A stretch of 5,525 nt of DNA. It comes from Actinomycetes bacterium (GTDB lineage Bacteria; Actinomycetota; Acidimicrobiia; Acidimicrobiales; Palsa-688). The notes beneath the pieces are model-generated. The model worked only from the letters and a program-made list of their open reading frames with translations. It did no database searches and was not told the origin of the DNA. This document shows positions 1-5,089 of the stretch, one piece after another. Each line of letters begins with the position of its first letter. The first letter of the stretch is position 1. A program made the translations under genes and the position numbers. The stretch covers positions 1-5,525 of the forward strand of contig JAKBBS010000219.1 of assembly GCA_021808425.1 (NCBI GenBank), given 5' to 3'.

Positions 1-1501
1 GGGCGTGCGGCATCGGCAGATATCCGGGCAACAGGTCGAACAACGTCGGGATGTCGCTTGATCCTTGGATACTGGCATGGCCCCGCATCGACATGATCCC
101 CCCGCCGGGACGTCCGATGTTGCCCAGCAGAAGCTGCAGGATGCAGGCCGCCCTGATGTACTGGACGCCGACGGAGTGCTGTGTCCAGCCGACCGCATAG
201 ACGAACGCGGAAGTCCGGTCCCGCCCTGAGTTATCGCTCAGCAGCTCACAGACCCGCAAGAATTGTTCCTGCGGCACCCCGCATATCTCCTCGACCATCT
301 CAGGGGTGTAGCGGGCATAGTGGCGCCTTAGGATCTGGAACACACAGCGTGGGTCCTGCAGAGTTTCGTCCCTTGTAGGCTCCCCGCGAAGCGCAGGGCC
401 ACCCGAGCCGTGGGACTCTCCGTGAGACGATTCGGATCGGGACTTGTCCTTCGCCTGGTCGAACTGGTCCCGGGAACCCGATGCAGCGGCGGCAGTCATG
501 CCCTTGTACTGCCACGTTGTCTGGCGGTAGTGGCGGGTTTCCTCGTTGAACCCGGAGAACAACCCGTCGAGGTCGTCGGTGTCGCGGAAGCCTTCCTCTA
601 CGAGAGTCGACGCGTTCGTGTAGGCGACGACGTACTCGTGGAACCATTTGTCGTTCGATAGGACATAGTTGATGAGTCCCCCCAGGAATGCGATGTCGGC
701 ACCGGCTCGCACGGGTACGAACACGTCGGCCATTGCGCTGGTTCGGCTGAATCGGGGGTCGACGTGGATGACTGTCGCACCATTCTGTTTCGCCTCCATC
801 ACCCATTGGAACGCGACCGGGTGGGCTTCGGCCATGTTCGATCCCTGGATGATGATGCAGTCCGAGTTCTGCAGATCCCCCGGGAACGTGGTCGCCCCGC
901 CGCGTCCGAAAGAAGTGCCGAGCCCGACCACCGTCGAGCTGTGACAGATGCGGGCCTGATTCTCGACCTGGATCACCCCGAGGGCGGTGAACAGCTTCTT
1001 TATAAGGTAATTCTCCTCGTTGTCCAACGTCGCCCCACCGAGGCTCGCTAGCCCCATGGTCCTACGGACTCTCTTGCCGTCGGCCTCCCACTGCCAACCC
1101 TGCCGTCGCGCTGTCAGCACCCTATCGGCCACCATGTCCATCGCCGTCTCCAGGTCGAGGGACTCCCAGTCCTCGCCGTACGGACGGCGGTATAGCACCT
1201 GATGCTCTCGAGCGGACCCTGTCGTCAGTTGAAGCGAGGCGGACCCTTTCGGGCAGAGCCTTCCGCGGCTTGCCGGCGAGTCCGGATCGCCTTCGATCTG
1301 GACGACGCGCCCGTCTTTGACATACACGTTCTGACCACAACCGACTGCACAGTACGGACAAACCGATTTAACTACGTGATCAGCGGTGGCCGTCCGAGCT
1401 CGAAGCTTCTCTGAGCGACCTGATTTCGCCGCAGCGCCGCGTGCGAGGCGATCCGGTCCAGTGATCTGGCGTAAGACAGGCCAAGGCAGTTTCTTATTCA
1501 T
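1..1501 (-). CDS. fdh: Formate dehydrogenase catalytic (alpha) subunit, Cys-type, C-terminal half outside window
   Basis: Molybdopterin oxidoreductase that oxidises formate to CO2 at a Mo/W-bis-MGD centre. I translated the minus strand by hand: it is open for 500 codons from the ATG at 1501-1499 to the window edge. The N-terminal [4Fe-4S] motif is C48-x2-C-x3-C-x27-C83 (VCPYCAVGC, then LCPKG). Around residue 186 comes NQARICHSSTV, matching the catalytic Sec/Cys-His region of FdnG-type enzymes. Here the codon is TGT (946-944), so it is a cysteine enzyme. Further family blocks are QGSNMAEAHPV, HVDPRFSRTSAMADVFVPVR and GNIGRPGGG near the window edge. A Ser/His/Gly-rich, probably disordered loop lies near residues 350-370. 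The start is fixed by an in-frame TGA at 1519-1517 with no other start codon in between. The N-terminus has no twin-arginine plus hydrophobic stretch, so I infer a cytoplasmic enzyme. Family members are about 1000 residues or longer, so roughly half is missing here. Confidence is high for the family; the physiological electron partner is not visible. Confidence 0.95.
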   Translation of the reverse strand, partial: MNKKLPWPVLRQITGPDRLARGAAAKSGRSEKLRARTATADHVVKSVCPYCAVGCGQNVYVKDGRVVQIEGDPDSPASRGRLCPKGSASLQLTTGSAREHQVLYRRPYGEDWESLDLETAMDMVADRVLTARRQGWQWEADGKRVRRTMGLASLGGATLDNEENYLIKKLFTALGVIQVENQARICHSSTVVGLGTSFGRGGATTFPGDLQNSDCIIIQGSNMAEAHPVAFQWVMEAKQNGATVIHVDPRFSRTSAMADVFVPVRAGADIAFLGGLINYVLSNDKWFHEYVVAYTNASTLVEEGFRDTDDLDGLFSGFNEETRHYRQTTWQYKGMTAAAASGSRDQFDQAKDKSRSESSHGESHGSGGPALRGEPTRDETLQDPRCVFQILRRHYARYTPEMVEEICGVPQEQFLRVCELLSDNSGRDRTSAFVYAVGWTQHSVGVQYIRAACILQLLLGNIGRPGGGIMSMRGHASIQGSSDIPTLFDLLPGYLPMPHA

Positions 1502-1510
1502 CGTCGTCCG

Positions 1511-1517
1511 CTTCTTT
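1511..1517 (-). promoter_or_regulatory. Ribosome binding site of formate dehydrogenase gene
   Basis: On the minus strand AAAGAAG lies nine bases before the ATG. It is a weak purine-rich Shine-Dalgarno sequence. It sits directly after the in-frame TGA stop, so the ATG at 1501 is the only reasonable start. Confidence 0.45.
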
Positions 1518-1571
1518 CACTGAGATCTGTTTCATGCGACGTCAGCGCTTCCGAGCAAGCACTGCCTCGTG

Positions 1572-1603
1572 CATTGGGGTCACCGTGCGTCACTTCCCCA
1601 GTG
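1572..1603. repeat. Near-perfect inverted repeat in the divergent intergenic region
   Basis: The arms are CATTGGGG (1572-1579) and CCCCAGTG (1596-1603). They are complementary except for one position that would be a G-T wobble in RNA. The 16-base spacer itself contains GTCAC twice as a direct repeat. It lies about 70 bases upstream of the formate dehydrogenase start, so it could be an operator or a leader hairpin for that gene. The function is inferred from position only. Confidence 0.4.
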
Positions 1604-1652
1604 TCTACCCGGAGGATCGAAGTCTGACACCTCACAAAATTTCCGGCGCCTA

Positions 1653-1682
1653 TTGATAACATTTATGTAGTTCGAATATCAT
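1653..1682 (+). promoter_or_regulatory. Putative sigma70-type promoter of the pilin-like cassette
   Basis: A TTGATA box at 1653-1658 (5 of 6 to TTGACA) is followed after 18 bases by TATCAT at 1677-1682 (5 of 6 to TATAAT). This is the most AT-rich spot of the intergenic region. It would give a leader of about 80 bases before the first pilin-like gene. A TGCGTCA heptamer overlaps the -10 end, which would suit a repressor site, but that is inference. Confidence 0.4.
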
Positions 1683-1756
1683 GCGTCACGAGGGCGCACG
1701 TGCAGCAGCTGACGCAGTGCTGGACAGACATTCTCGACATCGCCACTTGGGTAGAT

Positions 1757-1763
1757 AGGGGAG
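1757..1763 (+). promoter_or_regulatory. Ribosome binding site of the Flp-like gene
   Basis: AGGGGAG is placed four bases before the ATG at 1768. It supports that start over the out-of-frame ATG ten bases further on. An in-frame TAG at 1756-1758 rules out any upstream extension. Confidence 0.6.
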
Positions 1764-1767
1764 TTCG

Positions 1768-1974
1768 ATGCATAGAGATGCTGACGGAGCCGGGAAATAC
1801 CGCAGGCGCTCGGACGAGCGCGGCGAGGGCGTGATCTCGGCCGCAATAGCAGTGCTGGTAATGGCTTTCCTCGGGGTGGCCATGTGGATAGCTTTCAGTG
1901 CCACCTTCCAGAATGCTGCAGCCCATGTCAATACCCAGGTCAACTGCATCGGTCAGACGACGACTGGCTGCTGA
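1768..1974 (+). CDS. Flp-pilin-like small membrane protein
   Basis: This 68-residue protein has a short charged N-terminus (DERGEG at about residues 16-21), one hydrophobic helix at about 21-44 (GVISAAIAVLVMAFLGVAMW) and a short polar tail with two cysteines, C60 and the C-terminal residue C68. The architecture matches Flp/type IVb pilins and their actinobacterial relatives found beside tad genes: basic/acidic leader, Gly just before the helix, very small size. The canonical type IVb processing motif has Glu at +5 after the cleaved Gly, often followed by Tyr. It is not present here: a Glu follows the Gly immediately. Maturation by a prepilin peptidase is therefore uncertain. It is the first gene of a four-gene same-strand cassette and is followed by two TadE-like genes and a TadG-like gene, which is the main support for the assignment. 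It could instead be a membrane-anchored accessory peptide of the TadE/G proteins and not a fibre subunit. Confidence 0.7.
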   Translation: MHRDADGAGKYRRRSDERGEGVISAAIAVLVMAFLGVAMWIAFSATFQNAAAHVNTQVNCIGQTTTGC

Positions 1975-2353
1975 TTCGGGGGATCGGGACGCCGGGATAG
2001 GGGTCTTCGGCACCCTGTTCGGCTTCTTGATCTTCATGGTGCTGCTTCTCTTCGCGGTCCAAGTGGTCGTCAGGCTGTATGCAACTTCGACTCTTAGCGC
2101 GGTGGCGATCCGCGCTGCGCAAAGTGTCGCCCAGTCGCCGCTTCTTGCAGGTGACGTTCCCAACGCCGAGGCGGCGGCGAAAGCGTCGCTCGGATCATTT
2201 GGTTCGTCACATACCCGCTTTATCTGGAAGCAGGTCGACAGCCATCAGGTCGTGTTGGAGCTGCAGGCATCCAGTCCCGAGTTCCTGCCCGGGTTGCCAG
2301 GGTGGAGCAGGATCTCTCGTACCGTAACGGTCCGGACAGAGCGATTCCGATGA
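1925..2353 (+). CDS. TadE-like pseudopilin (first of two)
   Basis: With the ATG at 1925 this is a 142-residue protein. It has a basic N-terminus, a hydrophobic helix at about residues 25-49 (GVFGTLFGFLIFMVLLLFAV) and an extracytoplasmic domain ending in beta-type sequence such as RTVTVRTERFR. TadE-like minor pseudopilins of tad loci share this layout: helix, then a small Ala-rich helical segment, then a beta-rich tail. Helix onset is marked by DAGIGVF, a Gly-containing junction lacking the usual Glu. The start is uncertain. ATG 1925 overlaps the previous gene by 50 bases and has no visible Shine-Dalgarno sequence; ATG 1898 and ATG 1913 are also in frame, and a CTG at 1964 is possible. The codons between 1925 and the helix are positively charged, as expected for an N-in anchor. 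It overlaps the next gene by four bases. Unlike its three neighbours it has no cysteine. Confidence 0.72.
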   Translation: MSIPRSTASVRRRLAADSGDRDAGIGVFGTLFGFLIFMVLLLFAVQVVVRLYATSTLSAVAIRAAQSVAQSPLLAGDVPNAEAAAKASLGSFGSSHTRFIWKQVDSHQVVLELQASSPEFLPGLPGWSRISRTVTVRTERFR

Positions 2354-2808
2354 GGCGCCCCTTTAGAACAAGTCGGGACGAGGAAGGCTTCGTGGCAGGT
2401 TTCGAAGGGTTCTTGTTCGGCATGTTGCTGTTCGTGGCTGGAACGCTCCTCATCGCCTACGCCTGGGCGGTGGTGGACACTTCATCGGCGACAGCGCAGG
2501 CCGCAAGACAGGGGATACGGACCTTTGTCGGCGCAAACGATGCCTCCCAGGCATCCACCGCCGCCATAGGTGCGGCGAAGGCGACGCTGGCGGAGTGGGG
2601 GAGGAACCCGGCGTTCGCCGACGTGTCGGTCAGTGGCGGAGGCCTCGTGCGCTGCGCAAGGGTCACAATGTCGGTCTCGTATCCGGCTCCGTTGTTCGTG
2701 CTGCCGTTCCTCGGCGACGTCGGACACTCAATTACGGTTACGTCGAGCCAGTCGGAGCTCGTCGACCCGTACCGCAGCGGCCTTCTTGGGACTGCGACGT
2801 GTCCGTGA
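2350..2808 (+). CDS. TadE-like pseudopilin (second of two)
   Basis: This 152-residue protein starts at the ATG of the ATGA overlap with the previous stop. A further upstream ATG-type start (2302) would overlap the preceding gene more and lacks support. Residues 1-12 are charged (RRPFRTSRDEEG). A hydrophobic helix spans about 19-42 (EGFLFGMLLFVAGTLLIAYA), followed by an Ala/Gln-rich helix (TSSATAQAARQGIRTFVGA) and a beta-rich domain. It looks like a paralogue of the preceding gene: both have the helix, the Ala-rich stretch ending in a Trp/Phe-containing segment, then a V/T-rich tail. It carries exactly two cysteines, C102 and C151, the latter being the penultimate residue. DEEGFVAGFEG at the helix start has a Glu six residues after a Gly, the closest in this cassette to a prepilin peptidase site. 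Role: likely minor pilin or assembly component; its substrate or surface role is unknown. Confidence 0.75.
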   Translation: MRRPFRTSRDEEGFVAGFEGFLFGMLLFVAGTLLIAYAWAVVDTSSATAQAARQGIRTFVGANDASQASTAAIGAAKATLAEWGRNPAFADVSVSGGGLVRCARVTMSVSYPAPLFVLPFLGDVGHSITVTSSQSELVDPYRSGLLGTATCP

Positions 2809-3302
2809 AGTCCTCTGTTCGCGTTCCCCGGCGCAAGGCGGCTGAACGCGGAAGCGTCCTCGCGCTGGTGCCGGCTGGATTCCTGGTCCTGATCATCTTG
2901 GCGGCCTTCGCCATCAACAGTGCTGTTGCCTACAAAGCGAGCCAGCAACTCCATGACACCTTGCTCGCAGCGGCGAATGACGGGGCGGCTGCCGGTCTCG
3001 ACGGGACTCTGTTCTACTCCACCGGTGCGCTGGAACTTTCACCGTCGAGGGTCGATCAACAGGTCTGCGCGTCTGTGAGAGCGCAGAACACCCCGGGGCT
3101 GCAGACGCAGACTATTGGAGTGGCAGTCGACGGCCTCTGGGTGGAGGTGACCGGCAGCGCGATAGCGCAAGGACTGTTCGCTCGAGGCATCCCCGGCTTC
3201 GGCGCAATTCGGGTTAATTCGTCCGCCACCGTCGTCGTAGCCAGCGCCCCGACATCCAGTGCAGCACCAATTTTCCAGCCAGCTGTCCAGGTTCACTGTT
3301 AG
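2805..3302 (+). CDS. TadG-like / putative Flp pilus-assembly membrane protein
   Basis: With a GTG start at 2805 in a GTGA overlap with the preceding TGA, this is a 165-residue protein. A GTG two codons earlier (2799) is the alternative start. The basic leader (VRVPRRKAAERG) is followed by a helix at about 17-40 (SVLALVPAGFLVLIILAAFA). Next comes AVAYKASQQLHDTLLAAAND at about 40-59, the kind of sequence seen at the N-terminus of putative Flp pilus-assembly TadG-like proteins, where the Ala-rich stretch after the helix is typical. The remainder is a small beta-rich domain of about 100 residues. Full TadG proteins often carry a large von Willebrand-type domain; this one has none and is short. 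Two cysteines are present, C88 and the C-terminal residue C165. It ends the cassette; the next gene on the strand starts more than 350 bases later. Confidence 0.72.
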   Translation: MKSSVRVPRRKAAERGSVLALVPAGFLVLIILAAFAINSAVAYKASQQLHDTLLAAANDGAAAGLDGTLFYSTGALELSPSRVDQQVCASVRAQNTPGLQTQTIGVAVDGLWVEVTGSAIAQGLFARGIPGFGAIRVNSSATVVVASAPTSSAAPIFQPAVQVHC

Positions 3303-3314
3303 AACGCTGCATTT

Positions 3315-3351
3315 TGGTCAGGATCTTCACGGGTCTGTCACAGCCTGACCA
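3315..3351 (+). terminator. Inverted repeat downstream of the TadG-like gene, possible terminator hairpin
   Basis: TGGTCAGG (3315-3322) and CCTGACCA (3344-3351) are perfectly complementary over eight bases with a 21-base loop. The feature starts 13 bases after the TadG-like stop codon. No T-run follows, so it is not a classical intrinsic terminator. A second pair, GTCACA (3337-3342) and TGTGAC (3354-3359), overlaps it and would form an alternative fold. Confidence 0.3.
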
Positions 3352-3359
3352 TTTGTGAC

Positions 3360-3383
3360 GGCCCGGGGGAGGGCCCGGGGGGC
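3360..3383 (+). repeat. Two-copy GC-only tandem repeat, 12-bp period
   Basis: GGCCCGGGGGAG is followed directly by GGCCCGGGGGGC; ten of twelve positions match. Each unit mixes C and G runs, so GGCCC (3360-3364) can pair with GGGCC (3371-3375) around a GGGGGA loop. It sits right after the hairpins that follow the TadG-like gene and may strengthen transcriptional pausing. Confidence 0.6.
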
Positions 3384-3548
3384 CTAGGAGCGATTCTCCC
3401 CAAGAGAGCCCGGACGAGGCCGGCTTGCCACACCTTCGATCCTGCTGCACGCTCGCCAGTTTTCATCGGGTGCAACCGTTTACGAACTATTTTCAACGTA
3501 CTACAGCCCATATATCCTCACGGACCATCAAAAACTTCCGTGTGACGC

Positions 3549-3577
3549 TTGACACTCACCCATTTTTCAGCAAGTAT
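3549..3577 (+). promoter_or_regulatory. Putative promoter of the sugar transporter operon
   Basis: A perfect TTGACA box (3549-3554) is followed after 17 bases by AAGTAT (3572-3577), a poor -10 match (3 of 6). An alternative is TATTCA at 3575 with a 20-base spacer. The region is AT-rich and lies about 85 bases before the start codon. Half-palindromes flank it (GTGT-N8-ACAC overlapping the -35, TTCAC-N12-GTGAA just downstream), a placement suited to a sugar-responsive repressor. I saw no canonical LacI-type operator. Confidence 0.35.
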
Positions 3578-3650
3578 TCACGTGTTGTTCAGTGTGAAAA
3601 TCTGTTGGATCGTGCGCGATTGGCCATGGCTGCCGGTTGCCTGAGCGCTT

Positions 3651-3656
3651 AGGAGG
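3651..3656 (+). promoter_or_regulatory. Consensus ribosome binding site deciding a TTG start
   Basis: AGGAGG lies four bases before the TTG at 3661. A longer reading from a TTG at 3637 would place this element inside the coding sequence and has no comparable site of its own. The TTG at 3661 is therefore preferred. Confidence 0.75.
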
Positions 3657-3660
3657 CGCG

Positions 3661-5067
3661 TTGAACTCAATTGTCGGTAAGGACCACGTGCGGGCCCCGC
3701 GCCCGCGCAAACGTAAGAAGATCGCAGTTGGCGGCGTTGCCGCAGCGTCTTTGATTATGTTGGCCAGCTGCGGTAGCAGTTCCAAGTCAGCTTCGTCGTC
3801 TGCGACGACGGCGCCGGCTGCCAGTGGGGGAACAGCAGCACCTACGACCGCGTACTCAGGTCCGACGGTCAACCTGACGTTCTGGTCGTGGGTGCCCGGC
3901 ATTGCGGCGTCTGTGAACCTCTGGAACCAAACCCACCCGAACATCCACGTCACGCTGGACGAGGTCACGTCAGGGGCCGCCGGTACGTATGCGAAGATGT
4001 TCAGCTCCCTTCAGGCAGGCAACGCCCCTGACCTCGGCCAAGTCGAGTACTACGCGCTTCCCCAGTTCGAGCACACCGGGGGGCTGATGAACATTGCCCC
4101 CTATGGAGCGGCGAGCGTACAGAGTGACTTCGTGCCGTGGACGTGGAGCCAGGTGACTCTGGGTAGCGCCGTGTATGCCATACCTCAAGACACCGGGCCG
4201 ATGGCGTTGTTCTACCGTGCCGACCTGTTCAAGAAGTACGGTCTCACGGTCCCCACGACCTGGGCCCAGTACCAGGCCGACGCACAGAAGCTTCACGCTG
4301 CGAACCCGAATGCCTACATCGGTGCCTTTTCTCCTGCAGACACAGGGCAGTTTGCGGGTCTCGCGTGGCAGGCGGGTGCCAACTGGTTCAACACGACCTC
4401 GAACTCCTGGGTCGTCAACATCAACGACGCTGCCACGCAGAAAGTCGCCAACTACTGGCAGAACCTCGTGAGCAATCACCTTGTGAAGGTCGAAGCGGAC
4501 TTCGCCAACGGCTGGTACAAGGATCTCTCCGACGGGACCTTGCTTACGTGGCCATCCGCCGTGTGGGGCGAGAACACGATCGTGACAAACGCTGCTAGCA
4601 CTTCTGGGGACTGGAGCGTTGCGCCCCTTCCCAACTGGGGTAGCACATCGGCCGACGGCAACTGGGGTGGCTCGACGACGGTTGTGTTCAAGGACAGCAA
4701 GCATCCAGCCCAGGCGACTCAGTTCGCCGAGTGGCTCAACACTAATCAGCAGAGCATCACCAGCTTGATCACCAAGGGCGGCCTCTATCCTGCCGACCTG
4801 ACCGGTGAGCAGCAGAGCGCCGTCAACTCTCCGGTGGCGTTCTACGGAAACCAGAACATCTGGAGTGTCTTCGAATCCGGCGGGAAGTTGGTCAACACCA
4901 GCTTCAAGTGGGGTCCGATCATGTTCACCACGCTGACGGACATGGGCAACGCCTTCTCGAAGGCCACCGGCGGAAGCGGAACTCTCGCCTCGTCTATCGC
5001 GACAACTCAGTCCCAGACTGTGTCCGCGATGAAGAGCCAGGGGTTCTCGGTCCAGACGGCGGGCTGA
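3661..5067 (+). CDS. Sugar ABC transporter substrate-binding lipoprotein (CUT1 family, SBP family 1)
   Basis: This 468-residue extracellular lipoprotein captures a sugar or oligosaccharide for an ABC importer. The signal peptide has a strongly basic n-region (RAPRPRKRKK, about residues 11-20), a hydrophobic core and the lipobox LASC with C37 as lipidation site. A Ser/Ala/Thr/Gly-rich linker (about 38-68) tethers it to the membrane. The binding domain starts at about 70 with VNLTFWSW. It shows the family-1 pattern: SLQAGNAPDL at about 120, then VYAIPQDTGPMALFYRADLF followed by KKYGLTVPTTWAQY. Many Trp residues (FWSW, FVPWTWSQ, WNWG-like segments) suit stacking against sugar rings. Length is slightly above the usual 400-450 because of the linker. 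The start is TTG, chosen for the AGGAGG four bases upstream. The permease gene follows after 22 bases. Substrate cannot be told from sequence; MalE-, UgpB- or xylo-/cello-oligosaccharide-type binding proteins are all possible. Confidence 0.93.
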   Translation: MNSIVGKDHVRAPRPRKRKKIAVGGVAAASLIMLASCGSSSKSASSSATTAPAASGGTAAPTTAYSGPTVNLTFWSWVPGIAASVNLWNQTHPNIHVTLDEVTSGAAGTYAKMFSSLQAGNAPDLGQVEYYALPQFEHTGGLMNIAPYGAASVQSDFVPWTWSQVTLGSAVYAIPQDTGPMALFYRADLFKKYGLTVPTTWAQYQADAQKLHAANPNAYIGAFSPADTGQFAGLAWQAGANWFNTTSNSWVVNINDAATQKVANYWQNLVSNHLVKVEADFANGWYKDLSDGTLLTWPSAVWGENTIVTNAASTSGDWSVAPLPNWGSTSADGNWGGSTTVVFKDSKHPAQATQFAEWLNTNQQSITSLITKGGLYPADLTGEQQSAVNSPVAFYGNQNIWSVFESGGKLVNTSFKWGPIMFTTLTDMGNAFSKATGGSGTLASSIATTQSQTVSAMKSQGFSVQTAG

Positions 5068-5080
5068 TCCGGTTGCGGGC

Positions 5081-5084
5081 AGGG
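5081..5084 (+). promoter_or_regulatory. Ribosome binding site of the permease gene
   Basis: AGGG lies five bases before the ATG at 5090, inside the 22-base gap after the binding-protein stop. It supports ATG 5090 as the start. Confidence 0.5.
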
Positions 5085-5089
5085 CTTCG

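Larger units (their letters stand above)
1502..1767. other. Divergent intergenic region between formate dehydrogenase and the pilin-like cassette
   Basis: These 266 bases separate two genes transcribed away from each other, so they must hold promoters for both. I see a likely rightward promoter (1653-1682), a near-palindrome (1572-1603) and three TGCGTCA heptamers (1586-1592 and 1682-1688 forward, 1710-1716 reverse). I could not find a convincing -35/-10 pair for the leftward formate dehydrogenase gene. The stretch around 1630-1680 is clearly AT-richer than its surroundings. No credible coding sequence is present. Confidence 0.7.
3303..3660. other. Intergenic region between pilin-like cassette and sugar transporter operon
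   Basis: The 358 bases hold no credible gene. The left part contains inverted repeats (3315-3351 and 3337-3359) and a GC-rich 12-bp tandem duplication (3360-3383), where transcription of the cassette probably ends. The right part is much AT-richer and has a consensus TTGACA box (3549-3554), an imperfect GTGT-N8-ACAC palindrome (3540-3555), a TTCAC-N12-GTGAA inverted repeat (3577-3598), and the strong ribosome binding site of the binding-protein gene. Confidence 0.7.

Noticed and set aside
300..806. Open frames on both strands within the formate dehydrogenase gene
   Set aside because: The formate dehydrogenase frame is unbroken through this region with diagnostic motifs on both sides, so the others are shadows, Arg/Pro-rich and meaningless.
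1502..1650. A -35/-10 promoter for formate dehydrogenase
   Set aside because: Candidates such as TTGTGA and TTGCTC on the minus strand have no acceptable -10 box at 16-18 bases.
1663..2163. Minus-strand open frame across the start of the pilin-like cassette
   Set aside because: It covers the likely promoter and two overlapping plus-strand genes that show proper helices and gene context; its own translation has no recognisable features.
2457..2954. Minus-strand open frame opposite the second TadE-like and TadG-like genes
   Set aside because: Shadow of the coding strand; no ribosome binding site, helix or family motif.
3337..3359. CRP-type operator from TGTGAC/GTCACA
   Set aside because: The half-sites are in the reverse order (GTCACA then TGTGAC) with an 11-base spacer, not TGTGA-N6-TCACA.
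3360..3390. G-quadruplex
   Set aside because: The G runs are interrupted by C runs that can pair with them, and four separate runs of three or more Gs with short loops are not clearly available.
3425..3652. A 75-codon plus-strand frame in the intergenic region before the transporter
   Set aside because: It runs across the AT-rich promoter region and into the ribosome binding site of the next gene, has no binding site of its own and no protein-like composition.
3637..3660. An upstream TTG start for the binding protein
   Set aside because: It would place the consensus AGGAGG inside the gene and lengthen the signal peptide n-region needlessly; the TTG at 3661 has the better-placed ribosome binding site.
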